A DNA stretch of 64,000 nt from Triticum aestivum (GCF_018294505.1 NC_057811.1:401358491-401422490); one strand, 5' to 3'. Shown: positions 24,081-35,400, numbered from the stretch's first letter. Numbers and translations are program-made. The notes: generated by a model from the letters alone, not told the origin.

Positions 24081-25188
24081 TGATACGTCTCCAACGTATC
24101 TATAATTTTTAATTGTTCCATGCTATATTATATTCTATTTTGGACATTATTGGGCTTTATTATACACTCTTATATTATTTTGGGGACTAACCTGGCCCAT
24201 CCCAGAATTGCTATTTTTTGCCTATTTTAGAGCTTCGCAGAAAAAGAATATCAAACGGAGTCCAAACGGAATGAAACCTTCGGGAACGTGATTTTTGGAA
24301 CGAACATGATCCAGAGGACTTGGACCCTACGTCAAGACATCAACCAGGAAGGCACGAGGTAGGGGGCGCGCCTACCCCCCCCCCCCCTAGGCGCCCCCTC
24401 CACCCTCGTGGGGCCCACGTTGCTCCACCGACGTACTTCTTCCCCTATATATACCTATGTACCCCCAAACTACCAAATACGGAGCCAAAAACCTAATTCC
24501 ACCGCCGCAACCTTCTTTACCCGTGAGATCCCATCTTGGGGCCTTTTCCGGAGCTCCGCCGGAGGGGGCATCGATCACGGAGGGCTTCTACATCAACACC
24601 ATAGCCTCTCCAATGATGTGTGAGTAGTTTACCTCAGACCTTCGGGTCCATAGTTATTAGCTAGATGGCTTCTTCTCTCTTTTTGGATCTCAATACAATG
24701 TTCTCCCCCTCTCTTGTGGAGATCTATTCGATGTAATCTTCTTTTGCGGTGTGTTTGTTGAGACCGATGAATTGTGGGTTTATGATCAAGTTTATCTATG
24801 AACAATATTTGAATCTTCTCTGAATTCTTTTATGTATGATTGGTTATCTTTGCAAGTCTCTACGAATTATCAGTTTGGTTTGGCCTACTAGATTGATCTT
24901 TTTTGCAATGGGAGAAGTGCTTAGCTTTGGGTTCAATCTTGCGGTGTCCTTTCCCAGTGACAGTTGGGGCAGCAAGGCACGTATTGTATTGTTGCCATCG
25001 AGGATAACAAGATGGGGTTTATATCAGATTGCATGAATTTATCCCTCTACATCATGTCATCTTACTTAAAGCGTTACTCTGTTCTTTTGAACTTAATACT
25101 CTAGATGCATGCTGGATAGCGGTCGATGTGTGGAGTAATAGTAGTAGATGCAGGCAAGAGTCGGTCTACTTGTCTCGGACGTGATGCC
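24081..25188 (+). repeat. Truncated 3' LTR of A1
   Basis: 1,108 bp collinear with the 5' LTR up to GATGCC. The last 475 bp are missing, and the sequence jumps straight into C2 RT/RNase H DNA. Confidence 0.92.
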
Positions 25189-25896
25189 CTATGCTTCAGC
25201 CATAAGTTCTATCTTGTATGCAATGCTGTGTACCAGACCTGATGTGTGCCTTGCTATTAGTTTAGCAGGGAGGTACCAAAGTAATCCAGGAGTGGATCAC
25301 TGGACAGCGGTCAAGAACATCCTAAAATACCTGAAAAGGACTAAGGATATGTTTCTCGTTTATGGAGGTGACAAAGAGCTCGTCGTAAATGGTTACGTCG
25401 ATGCAAGCTTTGACACTGATCCGGATGACTCTAAGTCACAAACCGGATACGTATTTATATTGTATGGTGGAGCTGTCAGTTGGTGCAGTTCCAAGCAAAG
25501 CGTCGTGGCGGGATCTACGTGTAAAGCGAAGTACATAGCTGGTTCGGAAGCAGCAAATGAAGGAGTCTGGATGAAGGAGTTCATATCCGATCTAGGTGTA
25601 ATACCTAGTGCATCGGGTCCAATGAAAATCTTTTGTGACAATACTGGAGCAATTGCCTTAGCGAAGGAATCCAGATTTCACAAGAGAACCAAACACATCA
25701 AGAGACGCTTCAATTCCATCTGTGATCAAGTCAAGGAGGGAGACATAGAGATTTGCAAAAACATACGGATCTAAATGTTGCAAACCCGTTGACTAAGCCT
25801 CTCTCACGAGCAAAACATGATCAGCACCAAGACTCCATGGGTGTTAGAATCATTACTATGTAATCTAGATTATTGACTCTAGTGCAAGTGGGAGAC
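25187..25896 (+). pseudogene. C2 RT C-terminus, RNase H and 3' untranslated end
   Basis: Resumes at CCCTATGC, the codons equivalent to C3 at 30408. It encodes the RT tail and RNase H (YVDASFDTD, DNTGAIALAKE). A one-base insertion near 25760 (AAAACATAC versus AAATACATAC-type copies) ends the frame at 25774. About 240 bp of RT, by comparison with C3 30166-30407, is absent. The polypurine tract AGTGGGAGAC precedes the 3' LTR at 25897. Confidence 0.88.
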
Positions 25897-26295
25897 TGAA
25901 GGAAATATGCCCTAGAGGCAATAATAAAGTTGTTATTTATATTTCCCTATATCATGATAAATGTTTATTATTCATGCTAGAATTGTATTAACTGGAAACT
26001 TAGTACATGTGTGAATACATAGAAAAACAAAGTGTCCCTAGTATGTCTCTACATTGACTAGCTCGTTAATCAAAGATGGTTAAGTTTCCTAGCCATAGAC
26101 ACGTGTTGTCATTTTATGAACGGGATCACATCATTAGAGAATGATGTGATGGACAAGACCCATCCGTTAGCTTAGCATTATGATCATTTAGTTTATTGCT
26201 ATTGCTTTCTTCATGACTTATACATGTTCCAATGACTATGAGATTATGCAACTCCCGAATACCGGAGGAACACTTAGTGTGCTATCAAACGTCAC
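25897..26295 (+). repeat. Truncated 3' LTR of C2
   Basis: The first 399 bp of an Angela-type LTR, ending abruptly at CAAACGTCAC where T1 sequence begins. It differs from the C2 5' LTR at a dozen or so sites (for example TATATTTCCC versus TGCATTTCCT), which is informative for the solo LTR at 27656. Confidence 0.9.
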
Positions 26296-29200
26296 CTCGT
26301 CATTGAAGCCTGGTTCAGGGGCTACTGAGGGAGTCCTGGACTAATGGGTCCTCGGGCGTCCGACCTATTGGCCATGGGCCGGACTGATGGGCTATGAAGA
26401 TACAAAGACCGAAGACTCTCACCCGTGTCCGGATGGGACTCTCCTTGGCGTGGAAGGCAAGCTTGGCGACCCAATATGTGGATTCCTTTCCTTGTAACCG
26501 ACTTTGTGTAACCCTAGATCCCTCCGGTGTCTATATGAACCGGAGGGCTAGGTCCGTAGGACAGAAGACGGATAATCATAGTCATACAGGCTAGACTTCT
26601 AGGGTTTTAGCCAGTATGATCTCGTGGTAGATCAACTCTTGTAATACTCATATTCATCAAGATCAATCAAGCAGGAAGTAGGGTATTACCTCCATAGAGA
26701 GGGCCCGAACCTGGGTAAACATTGTGTCCCCTGTCTCCTGCTACCATCATCCTTAGACGCACAGTTCGGGACCCCCTACCCGAGATCCGCTGGTTTTGAC
26801 ACCGACACCCACTCCCGATGATGACCGTAGTTTGAGGAGTTCATGTATCCACTATGTGTTAATGCTTTGTTCCGGTTCTCTATTAAAAGGAGGCCGTAAT
26901 ATCCCTTAGTTTCCAATATGGACCCCGCTACCACGGGAGGGTAGGACAAAAGATGTCATGCAAGTTCTTTCCATAAGCACGTATGACTATTTACGGAATA
27001 GATGCCTACATTATATTGACGAACTGGAGCTAGTGCCGTATCGCCCTAGGTTATAACTGTCTCATGATGAATATCATCCAACAAGTCACCGATCCAATGC
27101 CTACGAATTTATCTTATATTGTTTCTGCTAAGCTACCACTGCTATCATCACTGTTACACTTGCTGCAAAATACTGCTATCACTGTTATCGTTACCGTTGT
27201 TGCTATCACTATTATCAAAACTATCATATTACTTTGCTGCTAATCACTTTGCTGCTGATCACTTTGCTGCAGATAATTAATCTCCAGGTGTGGTTGAATT
27301 GACAACTCAGCTGCTAATACCTTTCAAATATTCTTTGGCTCCCCTTGTGTCGAATCTATAAATTTGGATTGAATACTCTACCCTAGAAAACTGTTACGAT
27401 TCCCTATACTTGTGGGTTATCATGCGTCTTCATAGGATACCCAAAAGAAACTGTTGGGTACACCTTCTGTCACAGATCCGAAGGCAAGATATTTGTTGCT
27501 AAGAATGGATCCTTTCTAGAGGAGTTTCTCTCGAAAGAAGTGAGTGGGAGGAAAGTAGAACTTGATGAGGTAATTGTACCTTCTCTCGAATTGGAAAGTA
27601 GTTCATCACAGAAATCAGTTCCAGTGATGCCTACACCAATTAGTGAGGAAGCTAATGAAGGAAATATGCCCTAGAGGCAATAATAAAGTTGTTATTTGCA
27701 TTTCCTTATATCATGATAAATGTTTATTATTCATGCTAGAATTGTATTAACCGGAAACTTAGTACATGTGTGAATACATAGACAAACAGAGTGTCCCTAG
27801 TATGCCTCTACATTGACTAGCTCGTTAATCAAAGATGGTTAAGTTTCCTAGCCATAGACATGTGTTGTCATTTGATGAACGGGTTCACATCATTAGAGAA
27901 TGATCTGATGGACAAGACCCATCCGTTAGCTTAGCACTATGATCGTTTAGTTTATTGCTATTGCTTTCTTCATGACTTATACATGTTCCTATTACTATGA
28001 GATTATGCAACTCCCGAATACTGGAGGAACACTTAGTGTGCTATCAAACGTCACAACGTAACTGGGTGATTATAAAGATGCTCTACAGGTGTCTCCGATG
28101 GTGTTTGTTGAGTTGGCATAGATCAAGATTAGGATTTGTCACTCCGAGTATCGGAGAGGTACCTCTGGGCCCTCTCAGTAATGCACATCACTATGAGCCT
28201 TGCAAGCAATGTGACTAATGCGTTAGTTACGGGATGATGCATTACGGAACGAGTAAAGAGACTTGCCGGTAACGTGATTGAACAAGGTATGATGATACCG
28301 ACGATCGAATCTCGGGCAAGTAACATACCGATGACAAAGGGAACAACGTATGTTGTTATGCGGTTTGACCGATAAAGATCTTCGTAGAATATGTAGGAAC
28401 CAATATGAGCATCCAGGTTCCGCTATTGGTTATTGACTGGAGATGAGTCTTGGTCATGTCTACATAGTTCTCGAACCCGTAGGGTCCGCACGCTTAACGT
28501 TCGGTGACGATCGGTATTATGAGTTTATGTGTTTTGATATACCGAAGGTAGTTCGGAGTCCCGGATATGATCACGGACATGACGAGGAGTCTCGAAATGG
28601 TCGAGACATAAATATTGATATATTGGAAGGCCGTGTTTGGACACCGGAATGGTTTCGGAAAGGTTCGCACATTTTTCGGAGTATCGGGGGTTACCGGACC
28701 CTCCACCCGGGGAGTTAATGGGCCTTCATGGGCCCTAGTGGAGAGAGGAGGAGGCGGCCAGGTGGAGGCGCACGCCCCCAAGCCCAAACCGAATTAAAAT
28801 AGGGTTGGGGGCGGCCCCCCTTTCCTTCTCTTCTCCTCCTCCTTCCCTCCTTCTCCTAGTCGAATAGGAAATGGGGGATCCTACTTGGACCGGGAGTCCA
28901 AGTAGGACTCCCCCCATGGTGCGTCCCCCCTTGGGCCGGCCCCCCTCCTCCCCCCTTTATATACGTGGGAGGGGGCACCCCAAAGGCACACCAAGCCTTC
29001 TCTTAGCCATGTGCGGTGCCCCCCTCCACAGTTACACACCTCGGTCATATCATCGTAGTGCTTAGGCGAAGCCCTACGCCCGTAACTTCATCATCACCGT
29101 CGCCACGCCGTCGTGCTGACGGAACTCTCCCTCAACCTCAACTGGATCAAGAGCTCGAGGGACGTCATCGAGCTGAACGTGTGCTGAACAAGGAGGTGTC

Positions 29201-29390
29201 GTACGTTCGGTGCTTGGATCGGTTGGATCGTGAAGACGTTCGACTACATCAACCACGTTACTAAACGCTTCCGCTTTCGGTCTACGAGGGTACGTGGACA
29301 CACTCTCCCCGCTCGTTGCTTTGCTTCTCCTAGATAGATCTTGCGTGATCGTAGGAATTTTTTTGAAATACTACGTTCCCCAGCAGCTAA
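26293..29390 (+). repeat. Second copy of the T1 LTR - G LTR - C3 - Angela LTR segment
   Basis: Collinear and nearly identical with 11064-13978. Parts: T1 polypurine tract and LTR (26326-26807), the distal part of the G LTR (26808-27422), C3 fragment (27423-27655) and an Angela LTR (27656-29385). The offset is 15,229 bp at the start; it grows by 79 bp inside the G LTR, where this copy has extra triplet-rich sequence near 27166-27260. See findings for the mechanism. Confidence 0.92.
27656..29385 (+). repeat. Solo Angela LTR (1,730 bp) with TSD GCTAA
   Basis: Runs from TGAAGGAAATATG to TTCCCCAGCA, flanked by GCTAA at 27651-27655 and 29386-29390, with Copia C3 coding sequence on both sides. Up to about 28218 it is almost identical to the C2 5' LTR; beyond that point it departs from it at many sites. 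That is what a 5'/3' LTR recombinant would look like. Confidence 0.9.
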
Positions 29391-31034
29391 TGATGATGAT
29401 CATGAAACTTCAGATCAAGTTACTACCGAACCTCGTAGGTCAACTAGGGTACGTTCCACACCAGAGTGGTATGGTAATCCTGTTCTGGAGGTCATGTTAC
29501 TAGACCATGACGAACCTATGAACTATGAAGAAGCGATGATGAGCCCAGATTCCGCGAAATGGCTTGAGGCCATGAAATCTGAGATGGGATCCATGTATGA
29601 GAACAAAGTATGGACTTTGGTTGACTTGCCCGATGATCGGCAAGCCATAGAGAATAAATGGATTTTCAAGAAGAAGACTGACGCTGATGGTAATGTTACT
29701 GTCTACAAAGCTCGACTTGTTGCGAAATGTTTTCGACAAGTTCAAGGAGTTGACCACGATGAGGCCTTCTCACCCATAGCGATGCTTAAGTCTGTCCAAA
29801 TCATGTTAGCAATTGCCGCATTTTATGATTATGGAATCTGGCAAATGGACGTCAAAACTACATTCCTTAATGGATTTCTTAAAGAAGAGCTGTATATGAT
29901 GCAACCAGAAGGTTTTGTCGATCCTAAAGGTGCTAACAAAGTGTGCAAGCTCCAGTGATCCATTTATGAACTGGTGCAAGCATCTCGGAGTTGGAATATA
30001 CGCTTTGATAGTGCGATCAAAGCATATGGTTTTATACATACTTTTGGAGAAGCTTGTATTTACAAAAAGTGAGTGGGAGTTCTGTAGCATTTCTAATATT
30101 ATATGTGGATGACATATTGTTGATTAGAAATGATATAGAATTTCTGGATAGCATAAAAGGATACTTGAATAAGAATTTTTCAATGAAAGACCTCGGTGAA
30201 GCTGCTTATATATTGGGCATCAAGATCTATAGAGATAGATCAAGATGCTTAATTGGACTTTCACAAAGCACATACCTTGATAAAGTTTTGAAGAAGTTCA
30301 AAATGGATCAGTCAAAGAAAGGGTTCTTGCCTGTGTTATAAGGTGTGAAATTGAGTCAGACTCAATGCCCGACCACTGCAGAAGATAGAGAGAAAATGAA
30401 AGTCATTCCCTATGCCTCAGCCATAGGTTCTATCATGTATGCAATGTTGTGTACCAGACCTGATGTGTGCCTTGCTATAAGTTTAGCAGGGAGGTACCAA
30501 AGTAATCCAGGAGTGGATCACTGGACAACAGTCAAGGACATCCTGAAGTACCTGAAAAGGACTAAGGATATGTTTCTCGTTTATGGAGGTGACAAAGAGC
30601 CCGTCGTAAATGGTTACGTCGATGCTAGTTTTGACACTGATCCGGACGACACTAAGTCACAAACCGGATACGTATTTATATTGTATGGTGGAGCTGTCAG
30701 TTGGTGCAGTTCCAAGCAAAGCGTCGTGGCGGGATCTACGTGTAATGCGAAGTACATAGCTGCTTCGGAAGCAGCAAATGAAGGAGTCTGGATGAAGGAG
30801 TTCATATCCGATCTAGGTGTAATACCTAGTGCATCGGGTCCAATGAAAATCTTTTGTGACAATACTGGAGCAATTGCCTTAGCGAAGGAATCCAGATTTC
30901 ACAAGAGAACCAAACACATCAAGAGACGCTTCAACTCCATCTGTGATCAAGTCAAGGAGGGAGACATAGAGATTTGCAAAATACATACAGATCTAAATGT
31001 GGCAGGCCCGTTGACTAAGCCTCTTCCATGAGCA
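29391..31034 (+). pseudogene. Copia C3 reverse transcriptase and RNase H, broken
   Basis: Continues C3 from the GCTAA site. It encodes the linker (STRVRSTPEWYGNP), RT (WQMDVKT, YVDD near 30104) and RNase H (YVDASFDTD, SQTGYVF, DNTGAIALAKE). A TGA at 29956-29958, a lost base near 30068 and a TAA at about 30339 break it. It is the oldest coding remnant in the left nest, as host of both G and C2. Confidence 0.88.
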
Positions 31035-31118
31035 AAACATGATCAGCACCAAGACTCCATGGGTGTGAGAATCATTACAATGTAATCTAGATTATTGACT
31101 CTAGTGCTAGTGGGAGAC

Positions 31119-32861
31119 TGAAGAAAATATGCCCTAGAGGCAATAATAAAGTTTTTATTTATATTTCCTTATATCATTATAAATGTTTATTACTCATGCT
31201 TGAATTGTATTAACCCGAAACTTGATACATGTATGGATACATAGATAAAACTCAGTGTCCCTAGTATGCCTCTACTAGACTAGCTCGTTAATCAAAGATG
31301 GTTACGTTTCCTGACCATAGACATGTGTTGTCATTTGATGAACGGGATCACATCATTAGGAGAATGATGTGATGGACAAGACCCATCCGTTAGATTAGCA
31401 TAATGATCGTTAAGTTTTATTGCTATTGCTTTCTTCATGACTTATACATATTCCTTTGACTATGAGATTATGCAACTCCCGAATACCAGAGGAACACCTT
31501 GTGTGGTATCAAACTTCACAATGTAACTGGGTGATTATAAAGATGCTCTATAGTTGTCTCCGAAGGTGTTTGTTGGGTTGGCATAGATCGAGATTAGGAT
31601 TTTTCACTTCGAGTATCGGAGAGGTATCTCTGGGCCCTCTCGGTAATGCACATCATGATAAGCCTTGCAAGCAATGTGAATAATGAGTTAGTTACGGGAT
31701 GATGCATTACAGAACGAGTAAAGAGACTTGTCGGTAACGAGATTGAACTAGGTATGAAGATACCAACGATCGAATCTCGGGCAAGTAACATACCGATGAC
31801 AAAAGGAATGACGTATGTTGTCATTACGGTTTGACCGATAAAGATCTTCGTAGAATATGTAGGAACCAATATGAGCATCTAGGTTCCACTATTGGTTATT
31901 GACCGGAGATGTGTCTCGGTCATGTCTACATAGTTCTCGAACCCGCAGGGTCCACACGCTTAACGTTCGATGACGATTTGTATTATGAGTTATGTGTTTT
32001 TTGGTGACCGAAGATTGTTCGGAGTCCCGGATGAGATCACGGACATGACGAGGAGTCTCGAAATGGTCGAGAAGTAAAGATTGATACATTGGACGATAGT
32101 ATTCGGACACAGGAAGTGTTTCGGAATGTATCGGGTACATATCAGAGTACCGGGGGGGTTACCGAAACCCCCAGGGGAAAGATATGGGCCATATGGGCCA
32201 TAGAGGGGAGGCAAGGAAGCCCCCAAGGGGGTGGCGCGCCCCCCCCCCCATGGGGAGTCCGAATTGGACAAGGGGAGGGGGCGCGGTCCCCCTTTCCTTC
32301 TCCTCCTCCCTCTCCTTCCCCCTTTCCCCTTCCAGTAAAGCGAAAGGGGGGCCGAATTGGACTAGGGGTCCAAGTGGGACTCTTCCCACTTGGCACGCCC
32401 CAGGCCGGCCTCCCCCCTCTCCCTCCTTTATATACGAGGGCGGGGGGCACCTCTAAGACACATCAATTGTTCTTAGCCGTGTGCGGTGGCCCCTCCACCG
32501 TTTACTCCTCTGGTCATATTGTCGTAGTGCTTAGGCGAAGCCCTGCGCAGATCACTTCACCATCACCGTCATCACGCTGTCGTGCTGACAAAACTCTCCC
32601 TCGACACTTTGTTGGATCAATAGTTCGAGGGACGTCATCGAGCTAAACGTGTGCTGAACTCGGAGGTGTCATACGTTCGGTACTTGATCGGTTGAATCGA
32701 GAAGACGTTCGACTACATCAACCGCGTTAAACTAACGCTTCCGCTTTCTGTCTACGAGGGTACGTGGACACACTCTCCCCCTCTCGTTGCTATGCATCTC
32801 CTAGATAGATCTTGCGTGATCGTAGGAAATTTTTTAAAATTGGATGCTACGTTCCCCAACA
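31119..32861 (+). repeat. 3' LTR of Copia C3
   Basis: 1,743 bp from TGAAGAAAATATGCCC to GTTCCCCAACA, preceded by TAGTGGGAGAC. The following five bases, ATCCG (32862-32866), would be the TSD with a partner left of the window. A TTTATATA near 32427 is the probable TATA box. Confidence 0.92.
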
Positions 32862-33328
32862 ATCCGCCCCGCTGAACCGAAGGCAAACCAGCCGCGGAAC
32901 AATGCCACGACCACCGAGCTAGCCGTGCGGCGTTGCCTCCTCCTCCTTCGCTCGGGAACGGAAGCGATCCGACGGGGAGCACTCACGCCATCGTGACCGT
33001 GGATCCAGACCTGCTGCTCAATCTGGAGCGAGGGGGGAGAGCAGCTCGCCGGTGGTGGGGATAAGGTGAACGGAGGAGAGAGGGGCTGGGGTGCAGGCTG
33101 TGGGAAGGGTGTCGGTGAGTGGTGGCGGCGGCCAAATAGGGAGAGGGAGAGGAATCGGGGCGGTGGTGAACGGGAACGAGGGCGATCCATTTCTCTTTTT
33201 TCCTCTTCTTCGGTTTTCTTTTTTTTCACCTCACACAGTAAAAGAGAGTGGTGGACATCACCAGGAGGCGCCCTTTGCGCCACCGTTAATGGGTTTGATT
33301 GTATTAACTCTTTCAAAAAGTAACACAT
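32862..33328 (-). other. GC-rich open stretch, possible gene remnant cut by C3
   Basis: A minus-strand open frame starts at 33328 and runs into the C3 LTR, where it stops. The part outside the LTR is rich in Ser, Pro and Arg (RPRSRSPPPRFLSLSL) with no recognised domain. GC content and CGG/GAGGG runs resemble a grass 5' exon or leader. It could be the first exon of a gene disrupted by the Copia, or chance. A (GGAGAGGG)-type low-complexity zone lies at 33060-33190. Confidence 0.2.
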
Positions 33329-33848
33329 TTTCTGAAATGTATGGAGAATTTTTGAAACAGCACATGTCTTTTGTGAATTATGTAAATTTTTTTAAATTTC
33401 ACATACATTTTGTCTGAAACGCGGGAACATTTTACTGCCACAAATTTCTTATTTATTTTATTATTAGCATTATTTTATGCGAGACAAAGCCCGTCCCATG
33501 ATGTATAGTCATGCTGTTTTTTTCCTTTCAATTTGGAACCAACAAACACATGCGACGAGCCAGGAAAAAGGTATAATGCCCTGGTATGATATTGCACGAT
33601 CAAAACACCGTTGTGCGCATCGCATTCATGTGCGCTCTACATCAACAAAGAAACCGGGCCAGGTCCCCGAGATGATATGCCGAGTCAGTCTCTCGGAGGT
33701 GCTCATAGGGGTAGGGTGTGCGTGTGTGCGTTCATAGGGACGAGTGTATGCGCGCAGCGGCGATCCAGAAAGAAAATGAAGTGGGGGGGGGGGGCTCAAA
33801 GTTAATGACGAGTAAGTTAAACCCCTTTTAGAAGAAAAAAGCAATTTT
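33329..33848. other. Intergenic, no feature recognised
   Basis: AT-rich sequence, a short GT/GC-rich patch (33700-33745) and a G homopolymer at 33783-33793. No gene, TIR or LTR terminus was seen. Confidence 0.6.
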
Positions 33849-34375
33849 CTCCTAATCCTTTTGTGCAAATAAGCTCAAACTTTACCAGATTGCTACTGGT
33901 CATATGTACTATTTACTAGAGTTTTTTTTAGAATTTTTGAAAACTATCAAATATTCAACCAAAATTAGGATCAGTTGAGCAAAATAGCTGTTATCTCCTA
34001 ATCATATTGTGAAAATAAACTTACAGTTTCCTAGATTACTACTGTAAGCATGTAGTACTTACTGGAATTTTTTTAATTTTTATATGACAATTTATGAAAC
34101 AAAATTTGGACATTTTGTCAAAATAGCTATTATATACCAATCCCTTTGTCCGAAGATGCTCAAACTTTCCCAGATTCATACTAGTCACATGTACTCCCTC
34201 CGTCCGGAAATACTTGTCCGAGAAATGGATGAATCTAGATGTATTTTAGTTCTAGATACATCCTTTCTCTGACAAGTATTTTTGGACGGAGGGAGTAGTA
34301 TTTACAAGAGTTTTCTCAGATTTTTTGGAAGTAGTCAAATTTTGAGGTAAAAATTGGTATTGTCAATTTAAACAG
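33849..34375. repeat. Degenerate tandem repeat, three units of about 140-146 bp
   Basis: Units begin near 33849, 33995 and 34134. Each carries CTCCTAATC, then AAACTTTACCAGATT, a CATGTACT segment and a T-rich end. The third unit is interrupted by the MITE at 34194-34295. Confidence 0.7.
34194..34295. mobile_element. Stowaway MITE (Tc1/mariner class), 102 bp
   Basis: Starts CTCCCTCCGTCCGG and ends GGACGGAGGGAG, with TA target duplications at 34192-34193 and 34296-34297. The TIR continues inward (AAATACTTGTC against GACAAGTATTT), so the element folds back on itself almost fully. No coding capacity. Confidence 0.95.
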
Positions 34376-34439
34376 CCAATACGTGCCAAATATGAGGCGT
34401 CGAGAGGTGTTGCAGGCAGCAGCCCGCTGGAATGCGAGA

Positions 34440-35400
34440 GCAACTAGTTAACGAGCGCTCCTTCGGGAGCCTCGTAACGATCAGCGCCACTTGGCGCGCT
34501 CTCAGCCATTCGCCACGTGTCGCGCTCTGGACGCTCCCTTCGGATTTTGTTTTTTTTTCGCACGCGTTTTCGGCTTTTTAAACGGTTTTTTGGGGGTTTT
34601 TCGACATTTTGGTTTTCCCCCGGTCTTTCTTAACTTTTTGATCAAAAAAAATTTTGCATGAAAAAAATGTTTTTCTTTTTTTTTCTTTCGCAAAAGTCAC
34701 GGTTTTTCTTCCGCGAGAGGCACGGTTGTGCTTTAGTGAGAGTCACGGCCGTGCCTTTCGGAAACGAAAAAACGCGTTTTCTATTTTTTTTTTCTTTCGC
34801 GAGAGTCACGGTTTTGCTTCCGCGAGAGGCACGGTTGTGCTTTCACGAGAGTCACGGCCGTGCCACTCGGAAAGGAAAAAACAAAACGCGTTTTCTGTTT
34901 TTTTTCTTTCGCGAGTCACGGTTTTGCTTCCGCGAGAGGCACGGTTGTGCTTTCGCGAGAGTCACGGCCGTGCCTCTCGGAAAGGGAAAAAATACGCGTT
35001 TTCTGTTTTTTTTCTGTCGCGAGAGTCACGGTTGTGCTTTCGCGAGAGGCACGGTTGTGCTTTCGCGAGAGTCACGGCCGTGCCTCTCGGAAAGGGAAAA
35101 AAATACGCGTTTTCTGTTTTTTTTTCTGTCGCGAGAGTCACGGTTTTGCTTTCGCGAGAGGCACGGTTGTGCTTTCGCGAGAGTCACGGCCGTGCCTCTC
35201 GAAAACGGAAAAAAACGTGTTTTCTGTTTTTTTCCTCTCACGAGAGTCACGGTTTTGATTCCACGAGAGTCACGGTTTTGATTCCACAAGAGGCACGGTT
35301 GTGATTTCGCGAGAGGCACGGGCGTGCCTCTTTCGGAAACAGAAAAAAACCATGCTCCCGGTTCGGTTTTTTCGCCCGGTTTTCTTCGTCCGGTTTTTTT
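34440..35400. repeat. About 110-bp tandem array (CGCGAGAGGCACGG units) in a probable non-autonomous DNA element
   Basis: Five or six units from about 34680 to 35330. Each alternates GCGAGAGTCACGG and GCGAGAGGCACGG blocks with a T-run and AACGCGTTTTCTG. All three plus-strand frames are open for about 200 codons because the unit has no stop. The array is flanked by CTAGTTAACGAGCGCTCC (about 34447) and a loosely matching inverted end near 35640. This suggests a DNA element of about 1.2 kb; I cannot name it and see no secure TSD. Confidence 0.65.

Larger units (their letters stand above)
18262..25188 (+). mobile_element. Gypsy element A1 (Athila clade; Sabrina/Fatima/WHAM-like) inserted in C2
   Basis: 5' LTR 18262-19844, two PBS-like sites, gag/protease-type ORFs, a long non-coding 3' internal region, a polypurine tract (GAATTAAGCTTGGGGATGCT, 24061-24080) and a 3' LTR truncated at 25188. 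The left target site is ATACT (18257-18261); the right copy was lost in a deletion. No RT, RNase H or integrase is present, so it is non-autonomous. Confidence 0.88.
12348..26295 (+). mobile_element. Copia C2 (Angela-like), 5' LTR to truncated 3' LTR, split by A1
   Basis: Order: 5' LTR (12348-13978), PBS, leader, gag-pro, integrase and half of RT to 18261, then Gypsy A1, the RT end and RNase H from 25187, polypurine tract, and 399 bp of 3' LTR to 26295. The left TSD is GCTAA (12343-12347). The matching right GCTAA is found only at 29386-29390, after the solo LTR of the second segment copy. Confidence 0.88.

Noticed and set aside
15216..31034. Treating the Copia ORFs as separate host genes
   Set aside because: All align in order to one Copia polyprotein, with LTRs, PBS and polypurine tracts around them.
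34654..35304. Overlapping plus-strand ORFs of 216, 207 and 132 codons
   Set aside because: All three frames are open because a 110-bp stop-free unit is repeated; the peptides are repeats of the DNA unit with no domain.
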